From: Enterovibrio sp045679545
GTDB taxonomy: Bacteria > Pseudomonadota > Gammaproteobacteria > Enterobacterales > Vibrionaceae
DNA: 64,000 nt
Direction: 5' to 3'
Assembly (NCBI RefSeq): GCF_045679545.1
Contig: NZ_CP166194.1
Coordinates: 2,852,001 to 2,916,000, forward strand
Shown: positions 46,189-55,660 of the stretch, piece by piece
Numbering within the stretch: the stretch's first letter is position 1
How the letters are laid out: each line of letters begins with the position of its first letter
The notes under the pieces: generated by a model
What the model was told of the DNA's origin: nothing
The model's input: only the letters and a program-made list of their open reading frames with translations
Database searches by the model: none
Translations under genes and position numbers: made by a program

Positions 46189-49026
46189 TCAATTCTCAAT
46201 CGATAAACGTTTTACAGGTAATCCCAATGTCGCAAGTGAAGGTTCAAGCTTGTTGGCATCACCAACAACAATGATTTGATAGTCATTTGGGTTGAACCAC
46301 TCACGGGCTAGCGCATTTAACGTTGCCTTCTCAACGCTATCGATGATCGCCTTCTGCGTTGCTTTGTAATCTTCAGGCAATTCATGGCGCATGATGTTAG
46401 CGATAAGACCGGCCTTATCCCCCGGCGTTTCATAACTCAGCGCATCTTTTTGCCCTACCGCGAGACGCAGGAAATCAAGCTCTTCATCTGTAATGCCTAG
46501 CTCTGCCATGTCAGACAGTTCTCGTTGCATTTCTTTAACGGTATCCAAGGTGGTGTCTGCACGCACTTGCGCCTGAAAGACAATGCGACCTTTATCCTGA
46601 TCACCCAGCACATAGCCACTTGCACCGTAAGTGTAGCCTTTGTCTTCACGAAGATTGAGATTCAAACGTGAGTTAAAGTTACCCGCAAGGTTAAAGTTAG
46701 CCAGTTGGGTTTTGAACATTTCTCCCGTGGCATCATAAGGCATGGCGTGACGTATCATCTGCACCACACTTTGCGGCGCGCTAGGCTTGTCCACCAACCA
46801 AATATTCGGTTCAGCGTACTGCTTCAGTTTTGCTTTTTCCGGTGTGTTTGCTTTCGGTCCCGTCCAACGGTTCAGCCCATTAATTTTCGATAAAAGCGTT
46901 TGCTTATCAATGTCGCCAACGGCAATCAGTCGAGTTGTATCCGGCGTATAGTTGTTGGCATAAAAAGCTTTCACATCATCCAGCGTCAAGCTGCTCAATG
47001 TTTCTCGCGTTCCCTCTGAAGGTAGTGCATGCCAAGGGTCTTTATACAAAACTTCACGGCGAGCCTGACTCGCCTGCCACTGTGGCGTTTGGTGGCTAAA
47101 CTGAATGCTTTCAAGTGCCTGCTTTTTCAGTCGATCAAAATCCGCCTGATCAAAACGAGGATTAAACAGCATGTCGCCGGCAATCATCAGAGTTTCTTTG
47201 AGGTTCTTCGTCAATGATGACACGCTAACCGTAGTCCCTCGACTCGACGCACTGATGCTCACACTTGATCCTAAGCGATCCAGCTGAGCAGCAATTTCTT
47301 CACTGGTTTGATTCATTGTGCCTTCGGCGATCAAATCTGCCGTCAACGAAGCGAGGCCATTTTTCCCTTCAGGCTCCATCAAGGTGCCGGCAGGAAGAAT
47401 AAGGTGCATCGCGACGGTCGGCGTTTCGTTTGATTCTGCCCCAGTAATTTGAATGCCATTGCCCAACTTCGAATGATAAAGCGTTGGCACATTCAAGGTC
47501 ACTGACCCAGAAGGTTCCGGTATCACACTGCGATCGAAGGTCTCAGGGGTTTGTCGAGCATTAACCAAAACTGTGTTTATCTCTGGTTCTTGGGCTTTCG
47601 CTCTTACTGCGGTGAAGTTTTGCGGTTCCGCCTCTAGCGACAACTTACCTTTAGGCACCACAGACACGGTGACGGAGTGTTTTTGCCAAACAAACTGACG
47701 AAATACGGCTTCCACTTCCTTGGTGGTGACGTTATCAAGCTCGTTGAGCCACTGCGACAACCTGTCCGGTTCGCCATAGAAGGTTTCGTTGGATGCTAGT
47801 TGCGCCACTTTGCCATGAACACTTTGCAGACCAAATACGGCGCCCGCTTCGGCGCTGCCTTTGACTTGCTCAAGGTCATCTTGTTTGATGCCTCTAGCTT
47901 TCAGTGAACCCAGCACCTTGAACACATCGTCACGTACTTCTGTCAGGTCTTGGCCTTGGTTGCCAAGGACATACAGCTGAAACGTGCAGGCAAGCTCTGC
48001 ACAATCTTGATAAGCACTCGCGCTGAGCACTTTGCCAGGCTTCACTAGCTCTTGATACAGCAAGCTGTTTCGCCCTTGCCCAAGAACTGACGCCAACATG
48101 TCCAGTGCGACAGTCGATTCTGCATCGGGATATTCCGTCGGCCAGCTCATCACGAGCATAGGTTGTTGAATTTTATCTTCAATCGTCACAAAGCGATCGC
48201 TATCAAGCGTTACTGGCCACTTATCAGCGTTAACAACATCCGGCCCTCGCGGAATGTCGCCAAAGTATTTTTCGACCCAAGCGAGAGTTTGCTCCACATC
48301 GATATCACCACCGATAGTGAGCGTGGCATTATTAGGGCCATACCAGCGCAAGAAGAATGCTTTTAAATCATCCACGTCGACACGATTAAGATCATCAACG
48401 TAACCAATGGTTGGCCAACTGTAAGGGTGTGTCGGTGGATACAGCGCGGCGGCTAAGGTTTCCTGCACCAACCCATACGGACGGTTGTCATAGCTCTGAG
48501 CTCGTTCATTTTTCACCGTATCACGTTGAATCTCGAATTTACGCTGCGACACCGCTTCAAGCAAAAATCCCATGCGATCGGACTCTAGCCACAGCATTTT
48601 TTCTAATTCGTTAGCCGGTACTGTTTCGTAATAATTGGTGCGATCTCTGTTGGTCGTGCCATTCACACTGCCGCCAGATTCAGTGACCAATTTAAAATGC
48701 TGCTGATCGCCAACATGCTTGGAACCTTGGAACATCATGTGCTCGAAAAAATGCGCAAAACCCGACTTTCCGGGCTCTTCACGGGCAGAGCCCACATGAT
48801 AGGTCACATCCAGATGCACCAAAGGATCGGAGGTATCAGGATGAAGCAGAACAGTCAGCCCGTTATCGAGTTGATACTTTTGATAAGGGATGGTGGGAGT
48901 GCCGCTTTTAGCGTCGTGTTGCTCAATAAACGTGACACCCGAAGGTAGGGACTTTTCTGGTGAAGCCGAATAAACACCGCACCCAGACAGCGTAAGCACC
49001 GCTGCCGCAAGGATAAAATAACGCAC
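46189..49026 (-). CDS. M16 family zinc peptidase lipoprotein, two-domain form
   Basis: 945-residue insulinase/pitrilysin-family protein. The signal ends in the lipobox LSGC (about 13-16), so it is a lipoprotein. The first M16 unit (about 45-480) has the inverted zinc motif H92-F-F-E95-H96 and a downstream ERAQSYDNRPYG glutamate segment, so it should be active. The second unit (about 500-945) lacks HxxEH (its equivalent is ASLTADLIAEG) and is probably structural, as in bacterial PqqL-like or cell-envelope M16 proteins. Its role is probably periplasmic peptide turnover; substrates are unknown. It lies between gshA and yqaA, as in V. cholerae by recall. Confidence 0.9.
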   Translation of the reverse strand: MRYFILAAAVLTLSGCGVYSASPEKSLPSGVTFIEQHDAKSGTPTIPYQKYQLDNGLTVLLHPDTSDPLVHLDVTYHVGSAREEPGKSGFAHFFEHMMFQGSKHVGDQQHFKLVTESGGSVNGTTNRDRTNYYETVPANELEKMLWLESDRMGFLLEAVSQRKFEIQRDTVKNERAQSYDNRPYGLVQETLAAALYPPTHPYSWPTIGYVDDLNRVDVDDLKAFFLRWYGPNNATLTIGGDIDVEQTLAWVEKYFGDIPRGPDVVNADKWPVTLDSDRFVTIEDKIQQPMLVMSWPTEYPDAESTVALDMLASVLGQGRNSLLYQELVKPGKVLSASAYQDCAELACTFQLYVLGNQGQDLTEVRDDVFKVLGSLKARGIKQDDLEQVKGSAEAGAVFGLQSVHGKVAQLASNETFYGEPDRLSQWLNELDNVTTKEVEAVFRQFVWQKHSVTVSVVPKGKLSLEAEPQNFTAVRAKAQEPEINTVLVNARQTPETFDRSVIPEPSGSVTLNVPTLYHSKLGNGIQITGAESNETPTVAMHLILPAGTLMEPEGKNGLASLTADLIAEGTMNQTSEEIAAQLDRLGSSVSISASSRGTTVSVSSLTKNLKETLMIAGDMLFNPRFDQADFDRLKKQALESIQFSHQTPQWQASQARREVLYKDPWHALPSEGTRETLSSLTLDDVKAFYANNYTPDTTRLIAVGDIDKQTLLSKINGLNRWTGPKANTPEKAKLKQYAEPNIWLVDKPSAPQSVVQMIRHAMPYDATGEMFKTQLANFNLAGNFNSRLNLNLREDKGYTYGASGYVLGDQDKGRIVFQAQVRADTTLDTVKEMQRELSDMAELGITDEELDFLRLAVGQKDALSYETPGDKAGLIANIMRHELPEDYKATQKAIIDSVEKATLNALAREWFNPNDYQIIVVGDANKLEPSLATLGLPVKRLSIEN

Positions 49027-49048
49027 ACACTATCCTTTCAAAAATGAA

Positions 49049-49486
49049 TTAGACAAACAGTAAACCTCGAGTCACAAGCGCGAGTATCAGATATCTGAGG
49101 GCTTTTCCTGCCCCAATCAAGACCCAACACCAACTTTGTTTCAGTCTCAGCCAACCCGCAGCCAAACAAAGAGGATCACCGATAATAGGTAGCCAGCTGA
49201 GTAGCAAGGTCCAATAACCATAATGCTGAAGCCAGCTAATGGCTCTTTGACCGTGTTTTTGCTCAAGGGTTCGCGCAGGAATAAAGCGCCCAATCCAATA
49301 GTTAGTCATGCCACCCAAGGTGTTTCCAAGGGTGGCAACTAGTACCAGTACACCAAGACTAAAACTCGATTGTTTAAGAAGAAATATCAGGTTCGCTTCT
49401 GAACCACCGGGAAGTAACGTCGCGCTGAGAAAACCGGTTGAAAATAATACCCACAGCGCGGAGTCACCACTAATCCAATCCAACAT
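49049..49486 (-). CDS. yqaA: DedA/SNARE-associated family membrane protein YqaA
   Basis: 145-residue inner-membrane protein of the VTT/DedA superfamily with about four membrane segments. Family motifs: SATLLPGGSEANLIFLL (about 16-32), GNTLGGMTNYWIGRF and SWLPIIGDPLCLAAGW. E. coli YqaA is 142 residues. The start is uncertain: I use the ATG at 49486, which overlaps the yqaB 3' end by 17 bases; the ATG at 49501 is nearly as good, and neither has a strong Shine-Dalgarno, suggesting coupling to yqaB. The longer frame to 49693 lies entirely within yqaB and is rejected. Confidence 0.85.
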   Translation of the reverse strand: MLDWISGDSALWVLFSTGFLSATLLPGGSEANLIFLLKQSSFSLGVLVLVATLGNTLGGMTNYWIGRFIPARTLEQKHGQRAISWLQHYGYWTLLLSWLPIIGDPLCLAAGWLRLKQSWCWVLIGAGKALRYLILALVTRGLLFV

Positions 49487-50057
49487 CGGTGACTCGAACA
49501 TCAATAACATCCATGCCTGCTGCTGCCGCCGCATCAAAGCCAAACACCGCATCTTCAAAGACAAGGCATTTGCTTGGCGTGACACCCAGCAATTCAGCAC
49601 AACGAACAAAAGTGTCCGGTGATGGTTTGTGTGCTGATACCTGATCAGCACCGACAACCACATCAAACAAATGAAGCAGTTCCGCTTTCTCAAGCATACG
49701 CGTGGCGATGTCGGTTAAGGTTCCGGTGCCTACCGCCATCGGTTTCTTACCCGCATAATGACGGGCGACGTCTGTAAACGGCAAGATTTCTAGGTGATCT
49801 TCCATGACCTCGCTAAAACACCGCGTCTTATGCGCAGCGAGTACCTCAGGGGCAATATCAAGATCAAGCTGCTCGATGAGTGATTTCGCCGTCAAAATCG
49901 TCGGACTGCCGCCGCGTGTGTGATACCAGCTTTCCGACACGTCAAAGCCAAAGTCTGCCGCGGTTTTCTGCCATGCCGCATAGTGACCTGGCATAGAGTC
50001 AAGCAAGGTGCCATCCAAATCGAAAATCAGCGCCTCATATTGGTCATAGCGACTCAT
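49470..50057 (-). CDS. yqaB: HAD-family hydrolase YqaB (fructose-1-phosphate phosphatase type)
   Basis: 195-residue HAD phosphatase. Motif I is FDLDGTLLDSMPGHY (about 12-26), motif II is VGTGT (about 108-112) and the motif III/IV region is AHKPSPDTF (about 142-150) and LVFEDAVFGFDAAAAAG. E. coli YqaB (188) dephosphorylates fructose-1-phosphate and 6-phosphogluconate. The yqaB-yqaA order is as in E. coli, next to gshA. It overlaps the oxidoreductase gene upstream by 4 bases. Confidence 0.9.
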   Translation of the reverse strand: MSRYDQYEALIFDLDGTLLDSMPGHYAAWQKTAADFGFDVSESWYHTRGGSPTILTAKSLIEQLDLDIAPEVLAAHKTRCFSEVMEDHLEILPFTDVARHYAGKKPMAVGTGTLTDIATRMLEKAELLHLFDVVVGADQVSAHKPSPDTFVRCAELLGVTPSKCLVFEDAVFGFDAAAAAGMDVIDVRVTDVGLD

Positions 50058-50989
50058 TGCGGGATCTCCAGCAAAATCTTGCCGCGAGTTCGACCGGATT
50101 GAATATCCACGTGCGCTTGCACGCCATGCTCTAACGGATAGGTTTTGGCGATTTCCACGTGTAACTCTCCTGCTGCTACTTTTGCCAAAAGAGCATCCAT
50201 TTGCGCGGGATTAGGTTGAACAAGCATACCTTGGGCTTCAATACCTTTGGTTTTGGCCGCATTGATGATTCGCTCAGCGGTAATGGTCGGTACCGTGACC
50301 ACTCGCCCGCCTTGTTTCACACACGCTAACGCAGCCTCTCCAGCATCACCGCCCATCAAGTCAATCAACACGTCAACGCCACTCACCTGTGCATCAAGCG
50401 CTGATGCACGATAATCCAACGCCTTTGCACCGAGTTGGGAAACAAACTCAAGGTTGCCAGCAGAACACGAGGCATACACAACCGCACCAACCGCTTTGGC
50501 TAACTGGATCGCAATGTGACCCACACCGCCAGCACCCGCCAATATCAACACCGACTCACCTGATTTCACACCAGCAAGTTCGAGTGCTTGAAGGGCGGTA
50601 AGACCCGCAACCGGAAGTGATGCTGCTTGTTGAAAGGATACGGTTTCAGGTACGCGAGAAAGCGCATCGAGATTGGCGCAAAGATATTGGCCATATCCGC
50701 CACCTTCTACGATTCGTCCAGCGACACGATCCCCTGTCTGATATTGGCCAGCGCTCGCAACCACAGTGCCCGCGGCGTCAAAACCAGGAACCCAAGGGAG
50801 AGAATCTTTGATTTTCTCTGCGCCCCAGCCAAGTCCCGCTCGGGTTTTAGCATCAACCGGATTCACACCCGCATAAGCGACCTTCAGCAATACCTGCTCC
50901 TCTGTTGGCTCGGGTAGCTCAGTTTGTTGTATTTTCAGGGTCTCGGGTTCACCAAATGCGGTGATTGCCAGTTGAAGATTGTGAGTCAT
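50054..50989 (-). CDS. NADPH:quinone oxidoreductase-like MDR-family enzyme
   Basis: 311-residue medium-chain dehydrogenase/reductase. The N-terminal GroES-like domain starts MTHNLQLAITAFGEPETLKI and includes VAYAGVNPVDAKTRAGL. The Rossmann part has the nucleotide loop LILAGAGGVGHIAIQLAKAVGA (about 146-168). The structural-zinc cysteines of alcohol dehydrogenases are absent, so it belongs to the zinc-free quinone reductase branch. It ends overlapping yqaB by 4 bases, so the three genes form an operon. Substrate unknown. Confidence 0.88.
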   Translation of the reverse strand: MTHNLQLAITAFGEPETLKIQQTELPEPTEEQVLLKVAYAGVNPVDAKTRAGLGWGAEKIKDSLPWVPGFDAAGTVVASAGQYQTGDRVAGRIVEGGGYGQYLCANLDALSRVPETVSFQQAASLPVAGLTALQALELAGVKSGESVLILAGAGGVGHIAIQLAKAVGAVVYASCSAGNLEFVSQLGAKALDYRASALDAQVSGVDVLIDLMGGDAGEAALACVKQGGRVVTVPTITAERIINAAKTKGIEAQGMLVQPNPAQMDALLAKVAAGELHVEIAKTYPLEHGVQAHVDIQSGRTRGKILLEIPQ

Positions 50990-51030
50990 GCCATCATCCT
51001 TTTTGCACCATTAGTGCTTTTCAGTGTCAT

Positions 51031-51066
51031 TAAAAAAGGCGAAAGACACAATGCCTTCCGCCTTTA
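51031..51066 (-). terminator. Terminator of oadGAB
   Basis: Imperfect stem AAAGGCGGAAG/CTTTCGCCTTT (one G-T pair) with a 9-base loop and a T run on the minus strand, about 80 bases after the oadB stop. Confidence 0.85.
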
Positions 51067-51144
51067 TTTCGTCACTTTGTCGCGTTGACCAAGCTTGTCA
51101 CATTACCGCTATGTGCTTTCTCGCCTGCCAACTTGGTTGAGTAT

Positions 51145-52443
51145 TTATCCCACCAAGGCAAGTAACACACCGGCAGCAACCGCCGAGCCTAATACGCCAG
51201 CGACGTTAGGGCCCATAGCATGCATCAACAGGAAGTTATGCGGGTTAGCATCCAAACCGACTTTGTTCACTACACGTGCCGCCATTGGTACCGCAGATAC
51301 ACCCGCAGCACCAATCAATGGGTTGATGTTGTCCTTGCTGTATTTGTTTAGCAATTTTGCCATCAACACACCAGCGGCAGTACCAATACTAAATGCCACC
51401 GCACCCAACACCAGAATCCCCAAGGTTTCTACGTGAAGGAATTGCTCGGCTTGAAGCTTCGAGCCCACAGACAAACCCAAGAAGATGGTCACAATGTTGA
51501 TAAGCTCGTTCTGTGCCGTGTTTGAAAGACGATCAACCACCCCACATTCACGCATCAAGTTGCCTAAGCAGAACATACCAACCAAAGGTGTTGCCGATGG
51601 CAAGAAGATTATCGCCATCATCAATACCGCAAGCGGGAAAATAATCTTTTCCGTTTTAGAGACGTGGCGTAGCTGCTTCATCTCTATCTTGCGTTCTTCT
51701 TCCGAGGTAAACAGCTTCATGATTGGAGGCTGAATGATCGGCACCAACGCCATGTAGCTATAGGCAGCAACCGCAATCGCACCGAGTAAATCAGGCGAAA
51801 GCTTACTGGCGAGGAAGATAGCCGTTGGGCCATCAGCACCACCAATGATCGCAATCGATGCTGCATCGGCCAGCGAGAACTCCATACCAGGGATCAAGTT
51901 CAGCAAAATCGCACCGAACAGCGTCGCGAAAATACCAAACTGTGCCGCAGCACCTAGCCACAATGTGCGAGGATTAGCGATAAGCGCACCAAAGTCGGTC
52001 ATTGCACCCACGCCCATGAAGATCAGGAGTGGCGCGATCCCAGACGCAATAGCGACACTGTAGAACGAGTAAAGCGTACCATTAGAGAACTTAGCGGCAT
52101 GCGCCGCTTCATCGAGCGCTGTAATTTGATGAAGGCTCGCACCATCTATTGCGACCTTTATCGCTTCAGGATTCGCATCACCAATACCGAGTATGCGGGC
52201 GAATTCGCCCATCACATCTGGGCTCGCGGCATACAACGCATTTTGAATGGCATTGTTCGCCAAACCCACTTCGGGAATATTGGCAAGAATGGCACCGAAA
52301 CCAATCGGCAATAGCAACAAGGGTTCAAACCCTTTGCGGATGGCTAAATACAGCAGCACACACCCAACAAAAATCATCACCAATTGGCCAATCTGGAAAT
52401 TGGCAAGACCCGTGCCTTGCCAGAGGATCAACAAACCTTCCAT
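51145..52443 (-). CDS. oadB: Oxaloacetate decarboxylase beta subunit (Na+ pump)
   Basis: 432-residue membrane subunit that decarboxylates carboxybiotin and pumps sodium ions. Highly hydrophobic with about nine membrane segments. The family signatures GIGAMTDFGALIANP-like (GVGAMTDFGALIANPRTL, about 146-163) and IGGADGPTAIFLASKLSP (about 201-218, containing the functional Asp) are present. It follows oadA by 16 bases. Sodium-based energetics fit a marine bacterium. Confidence 0.97.
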   Translation of the reverse strand: MEGLLILWQGTGLANFQIGQLVMIFVGCVLLYLAIRKGFEPLLLLPIGFGAILANIPEVGLANNAIQNALYAASPDVMGEFARILGIGDANPEAIKVAIDGASLHQITALDEAAHAAKFSNGTLYSFYSVAIASGIAPLLIFMGVGAMTDFGALIANPRTLWLGAAAQFGIFATLFGAILLNLIPGMEFSLADAASIAIIGGADGPTAIFLASKLSPDLLGAIAVAAYSYMALVPIIQPPIMKLFTSEEERKIEMKQLRHVSKTEKIIFPLAVLMMAIIFLPSATPLVGMFCLGNLMRECGVVDRLSNTAQNELINIVTIFLGLSVGSKLQAEQFLHVETLGILVLGAVAFSIGTAAGVLMAKLLNKYSKDNINPLIGAAGVSAVPMAARVVNKVGLDANPHNFLLMHAMGPNVAGVLGSAVAAGVLLALVG

Positions 52444-52459
52444 GTTTTCCTCTATCCTC

Positions 52460-54244
52460 TTACGCTAGGCTCATCAATGGAGAGCCAACAGTGACTGAAT
52501 CACCCTCTTTCACCATGACGTCTTGAACAATACCTGCACGAGCAGCTCGGATTTCCGTTTCCATTTTCATCGCTTCAAGGATGATTAACACGTCCCCTTC
52601 CTGAACTTGATGGCCTTGTTTGGCAATCACCTTGAAGATATTGCCAGCCAATGGTGCTGCAACGGCCTCTGTCGTCCCCGATGTTGGTGCAGGCGCAGCC
52701 TGTGGAGTAGCGGTTGGCGCAACAGATGTGAGCTCTCCTTGAGGGCCAACAACCACATCAAATACCTGACCATTAACTTGAACACTGTATGCTTCAGTAT
52801 CGCCAGATGCAGCAGCCACTGGCGCTTGTACCGCAGTCGTCGCCACATCAGCTTCTGTACCTGGAGCAGGTTCAAATGCATCGGGGTTACCACGGTTTTT
52901 CAGGAACTTAAGGCCAACTTGAGGGAACAAAGCGTAAGTAAGAACATCATCCACCTGCGCCTCTGCCAGTAAAATGCCTTCTTCTTTCGATTTAGCAACC
53001 AACTCGTCCGTCAACAAGTGAAGTTCAGCTTCTAGCAAATCCGCTGGGCGACACGTGATAGGTTGAGCGCCATCAAGTACGCGCGCCTGAAGCTCAGCAT
53101 TTACCTTAGATGGCGCAGCGCCGTATTCGCCTTTCAGTACGCCTGCAGTTTCTTTGGTAATGCTCTTATAGCGCTCTCCCGTCAACACGTTGATAACCGC
53201 TTGGGTACCAACAATTTGCGACGTTGGTGTAACCAGTGGGATATAACCAAGATCTTGACGTACACGTGGGATTTCTTCCAGCACCTCATCGAGACGATCT
53301 GCTGCGCCCTGCTCTTTTAACTGACCTTCCATGTTAGTCAGCATGCCACCAGGCACTTGGGCAATCAGAATACGTGAATCAACACCTTTGAGCTGACCTT
53401 CAAACTTGGCGTATTTCTTCCGCACTTCGCGGAAGTAGGCAGCGATAGGTTCAATTTTGTCGAGTTGCAAACCGGTGTCGCGCTCAGTGCCTTGCAGCAT
53501 GGCAACAACAGTTTCAGTTGGCGTGTGTCCGTAGGTCGAACTCATCGAAGAGATTGCTGTATCAAGGATATCAAGACCCGCTTCTACTGCCTTAACAGCC
53601 GTTGCGGTAGAAAGCCCTGTGGTTGCATGACAGTGAAGCGCAAGAGGAATATCACAAGAGGCTTTAATGCGCTTGATGAGCTCTTCTGCTTCGTAAGGTC
53701 GAAGCAAACCCGCCATGTCTTTGATACAAAGAGAATGACATCCAAGATCTTCTAGACGCTTAGCAAGATCTGTCCACGTATCTAGCGTGTGATGCGGGCT
53801 CGTCGTATAAGACAACGTACCCTGCGCGTGCGCGCCAACATCGACCGCTGACTTAACGGCTCTTTCAAAGTTACGTACGTCGTTCATCGCATCGAAAATA
53901 CGGAAGACATCCATACCATTAGCATGTGAGCGTTCAACAAACTTCTCCACCACGTCATCGGCATAATGGCGATAACCCAGCAGATTTTGACCACGAAGCA
54001 GCATCTGCATCGGTGTTTTTGGCATCGCTTTTTTCAGCTCACGCAGACGCACCCACGGATCTTCTCCGAGATAACGGATGCAGGAGTCAAACGTTGCACC
54101 GCCCCACGTTTCCAAAGACCAATAACCGACGTCATCGAGCGCCGCAGCAATCGGTAACATGTCATCAAGACGCATACGCGTCGCAAAAAGCGACTGATGG
54201 GCGTCGCGTAAAACGACATCTGTAATAGCGAGTGGCTTAGACAT
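52460..54244 (-). CDS. oadA: Oxaloacetate decarboxylase alpha subunit
   Basis: 594-residue cytosolic carboxyltransferase. The N-terminal TIM barrel (1-300) starts with VVLRDAHQSLFATRMR and includes the metal motif LALHCHATTGLSTA. A conserved carboxylase domain follows, then a Pro/Ala-rich linker (about 470-525), and a C-terminal biotinyl domain with the biotin lysine K560 in EAMKMETEI. It transfers CO2 from oxaloacetate to biotin. Second gene of oadGAB, 37 bases after oadG. Confidence 0.98.
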   Translation of the reverse strand: MSKPLAITDVVLRDAHQSLFATRMRLDDMLPIAAALDDVGYWSLETWGGATFDSCIRYLGEDPWVRLRELKKAMPKTPMQMLLRGQNLLGYRHYADDVVEKFVERSHANGMDVFRIFDAMNDVRNFERAVKSAVDVGAHAQGTLSYTTSPHHTLDTWTDLAKRLEDLGCHSLCIKDMAGLLRPYEAEELIKRIKASCDIPLALHCHATTGLSTATAVKAVEAGLDILDTAISSMSSTYGHTPTETVVAMLQGTERDTGLQLDKIEPIAAYFREVRKKYAKFEGQLKGVDSRILIAQVPGGMLTNMEGQLKEQGAADRLDEVLEEIPRVRQDLGYIPLVTPTSQIVGTQAVINVLTGERYKSITKETAGVLKGEYGAAPSKVNAELQARVLDGAQPITCRPADLLEAELHLLTDELVAKSKEEGILLAEAQVDDVLTYALFPQVGLKFLKNRGNPDAFEPAPGTEADVATTAVQAPVAAASGDTEAYSVQVNGQVFDVVVGPQGELTSVAPTATPQAAPAPTSGTTEAVAAPLAGNIFKVIAKQGHQVQEGDVLIILEAMKMETEIRAARAGIVQDVMVKEGDSVTVGSPLMSLA

Positions 54245-54281
54245 ACGACATAACTCCTTGTAATTGTATGTTGCGCATCAG

Positions 54282-54527
54282 CTAACGCTGGCGACTACGA
54301 TATTTATGTACAGCTGCGGAAATGGCAGCGATAGTATTCCCAGAAATTTGACCATTATTATTTTGATTAGGGGTGGTGGTCGAAGCGGCCTGAGGTGGCA
54401 ACTCTTCGGGGACAAGACGTGACATCAGATTGACCAGAACGATCAAAATGGTGAGAAAAATGAAAACTACCGCCATGCCAGTTAACATGAGCGTGGCTGC
54501 TTGTTCGAGCGTGCTTCCCAAATCCAT
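54282..54527 (-). CDS. oadG: Oxaloacetate decarboxylase gamma subunit
   Basis: 81-residue membrane protein with one membrane segment (about 13-37, TLMLTGMAVVFIFLTILIVLVNLMS) and a charged, proline-containing tail. It assembles the complex and binds zinc in known enzymes; a C-terminal His is present (AVHKYRSRQR). First gene of the oadGAB operon. Confidence 0.93.
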   Translation of the reverse strand: MDLGSTLEQAATLMLTGMAVVFIFLTILIVLVNLMSRLVPEELPPQAASTTTPNQNNNGQISGNTIAAISAAVHKYRSRQR

Positions 54528-54933
54528 AGGTTTGTTCCTTCCTTTGAACCGATTAGCCTAAAGACCAACCAGCAACAACCATTCTCTCAGATGTGAGTAA
54601 CATTTTATTGAGAATTTACTTATTCAGTTAAGTAATGGGTCAAAATACTAACAAATCACAATAATGACAATCCTGTAATACTGATCATTTCTGCCATTTT
54701 CGGCCTCTGACGCAATAAAAATGCACAATTGTTATCAACTTGTTAATGCCAATTGGTGCTCTATGGCATCACTATGTTACTAAAAAAAATGGAAAAAAAG
54801 AGAGTAATGTCAGCGAATTAAGGCTGGATTATAGAACTGATAAACAGTGTTTAGAGAGAAGTCACTGAAAGCGGGGAAATAGGGTATAAACAGAAGGAAG
54901 TTTGCTTTTTGAGATAATAGAAGAATAAGCAGT
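54528..54933. other. Intergenic region upstream of oadG
   Basis: About 400 AT-rich bases that must hold the oad promoter and the end of the tRNA array. I see no convincing CRP site, consensus promoter, RNA gene or ORF. Confidence 0.5.
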
Positions 54934-54953
54934 AAAAATGCATTTAAATGCAG
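54934..54953 (-). terminator. Possible terminator of the tRNA array
   Basis: Minus strand palindrome TGCATTTAAATGCA followed by TTTTTAC, directly behind the last tRNA-Arg. The stem is AT-rich, so it is a weak candidate. Confidence 0.45.
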
Positions 54954-54961
54954 AGAGAAGA

Positions 54962-55038
54962 TGGTGCGCGTGGGAGGATTCGAACCTCCGACCGCCTGGT
55001 TCGTAGCCAGGTACTCTATCCAGCTGAGCTACACGCGC
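54962..55038 (-). tRNA. tRNA-Arg (anticodon ACG), copy 5 in transcription order
   Basis: 77 bases with encoded CCA. Acceptor GCGCGTG pairs with CACGCGC; anticodon loop CTACGAA; T-loop GGTTCGAATCC. Identical in every position I compared to the other four Arg copies. Confidence 0.97.
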
Positions 55039-55084
55039 ATCTTGGTGTTACACAACAAGCCTGTGGCTTATCGTTTTTAAATAG

Positions 55085-55161
55085 TGGTGCGCGTGGGAGG
55101 ATTCGAACCTCCGACCGCCTGGTTCGTAGCCAGGTACTCTATCCAGCTGAGCTACACGCGC
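55085..55161 (-). tRNA. tRNA-Arg (anticodon ACG), copy 4
   Basis: Same 77-base tRNA as at 54962. The 46-base spacer to the next copy is almost identical to the following spacer (one base differs). Confidence 0.97.
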
Positions 55162-55207
55162 ATCTTGGTGTTACACAACAAGCTTGTGGCTTATCGTTTT
55201 TAAATAG

Positions 55208-55284
55208 TGGTGCGCGTGGGAGGATTCGAACCTCCGACCGCCTGGTTCGTAGCCAGGTACTCTATCCAGCTGAGCTACACGCGC
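55208..55284 (-). tRNA. tRNA-Arg (anticodon ACG), copy 3
   Basis: Same 77-base tRNA. The spacer on its right (55285-55347) is 63 bases and contains an internal 17-base duplication relative to the 46-base spacers. Confidence 0.97.
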
Positions 55285-55347
55285 ATCTTGGTGTTACACA
55301 AATCTTGGTCTTACACAATAAGCCTGTGACTTATCGTTTTTAAATAG

Positions 55348-55424
55348 TGGTGCGCGTGGGAGGATTCGAACCTCCGACCGCCTGGTTCGTAGCCAGGTAC
55401 TCTATCCAGCTGAGCTACACGCGC
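55348..55424 (-). tRNA. tRNA-Arg (anticodon ACG), copy 2
   Basis: Same 77-base tRNA. Its right-hand spacer (to tRNA-Ser at 55523) is unrelated to the 46-base repeats. Confidence 0.97.
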
Positions 55425-55522
55425 ACAGTGCTTTCTTCTTTCATAAAGCGTTCCTCTCAGCTACAAAAGGAACAGTGCCACCAATGAACATTACCTTGGG
55501 TAAATTCAGTGGTGGCAAAGAA

Positions 55523-55614
55523 TGGCGGTGAAGGAGGGATTCGAACCCTCGATACGGGATAAACCGTATACTCCCTTAGCAGGGGAGCGCCTTCAGCCTC
55601 TCGGCCACCTCACC
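55523..55614 (-). tRNA. tRNA-Ser (anticodon GCT), copy 2
   Basis: 92 bases with encoded CCA and the long variable arm typical of class II tRNAs (TACGGTTTATCCCGTA region). Acceptor GGTGAGG, anticodon loop CTGCTAA. Appears identical to the copy at 55817. Confidence 0.97.
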
Positions 55615-55660
55615 ACACAAATTTGGTGCAATAACAAGTCAAACAACTCGTTACGTAAAA

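Noticed and set aside
49487..49693. N-terminal extension of yqaA to 49693
   Set aside because: It lies wholly within the yqaB coding sequence and is not hydrophobic like the family; an internal start gives the normal YqaA length.
54528..54933. Possible CRP site upstream of oadG
   Set aside because: Only a TGTGA half-site was seen, without the second half at the right distance.
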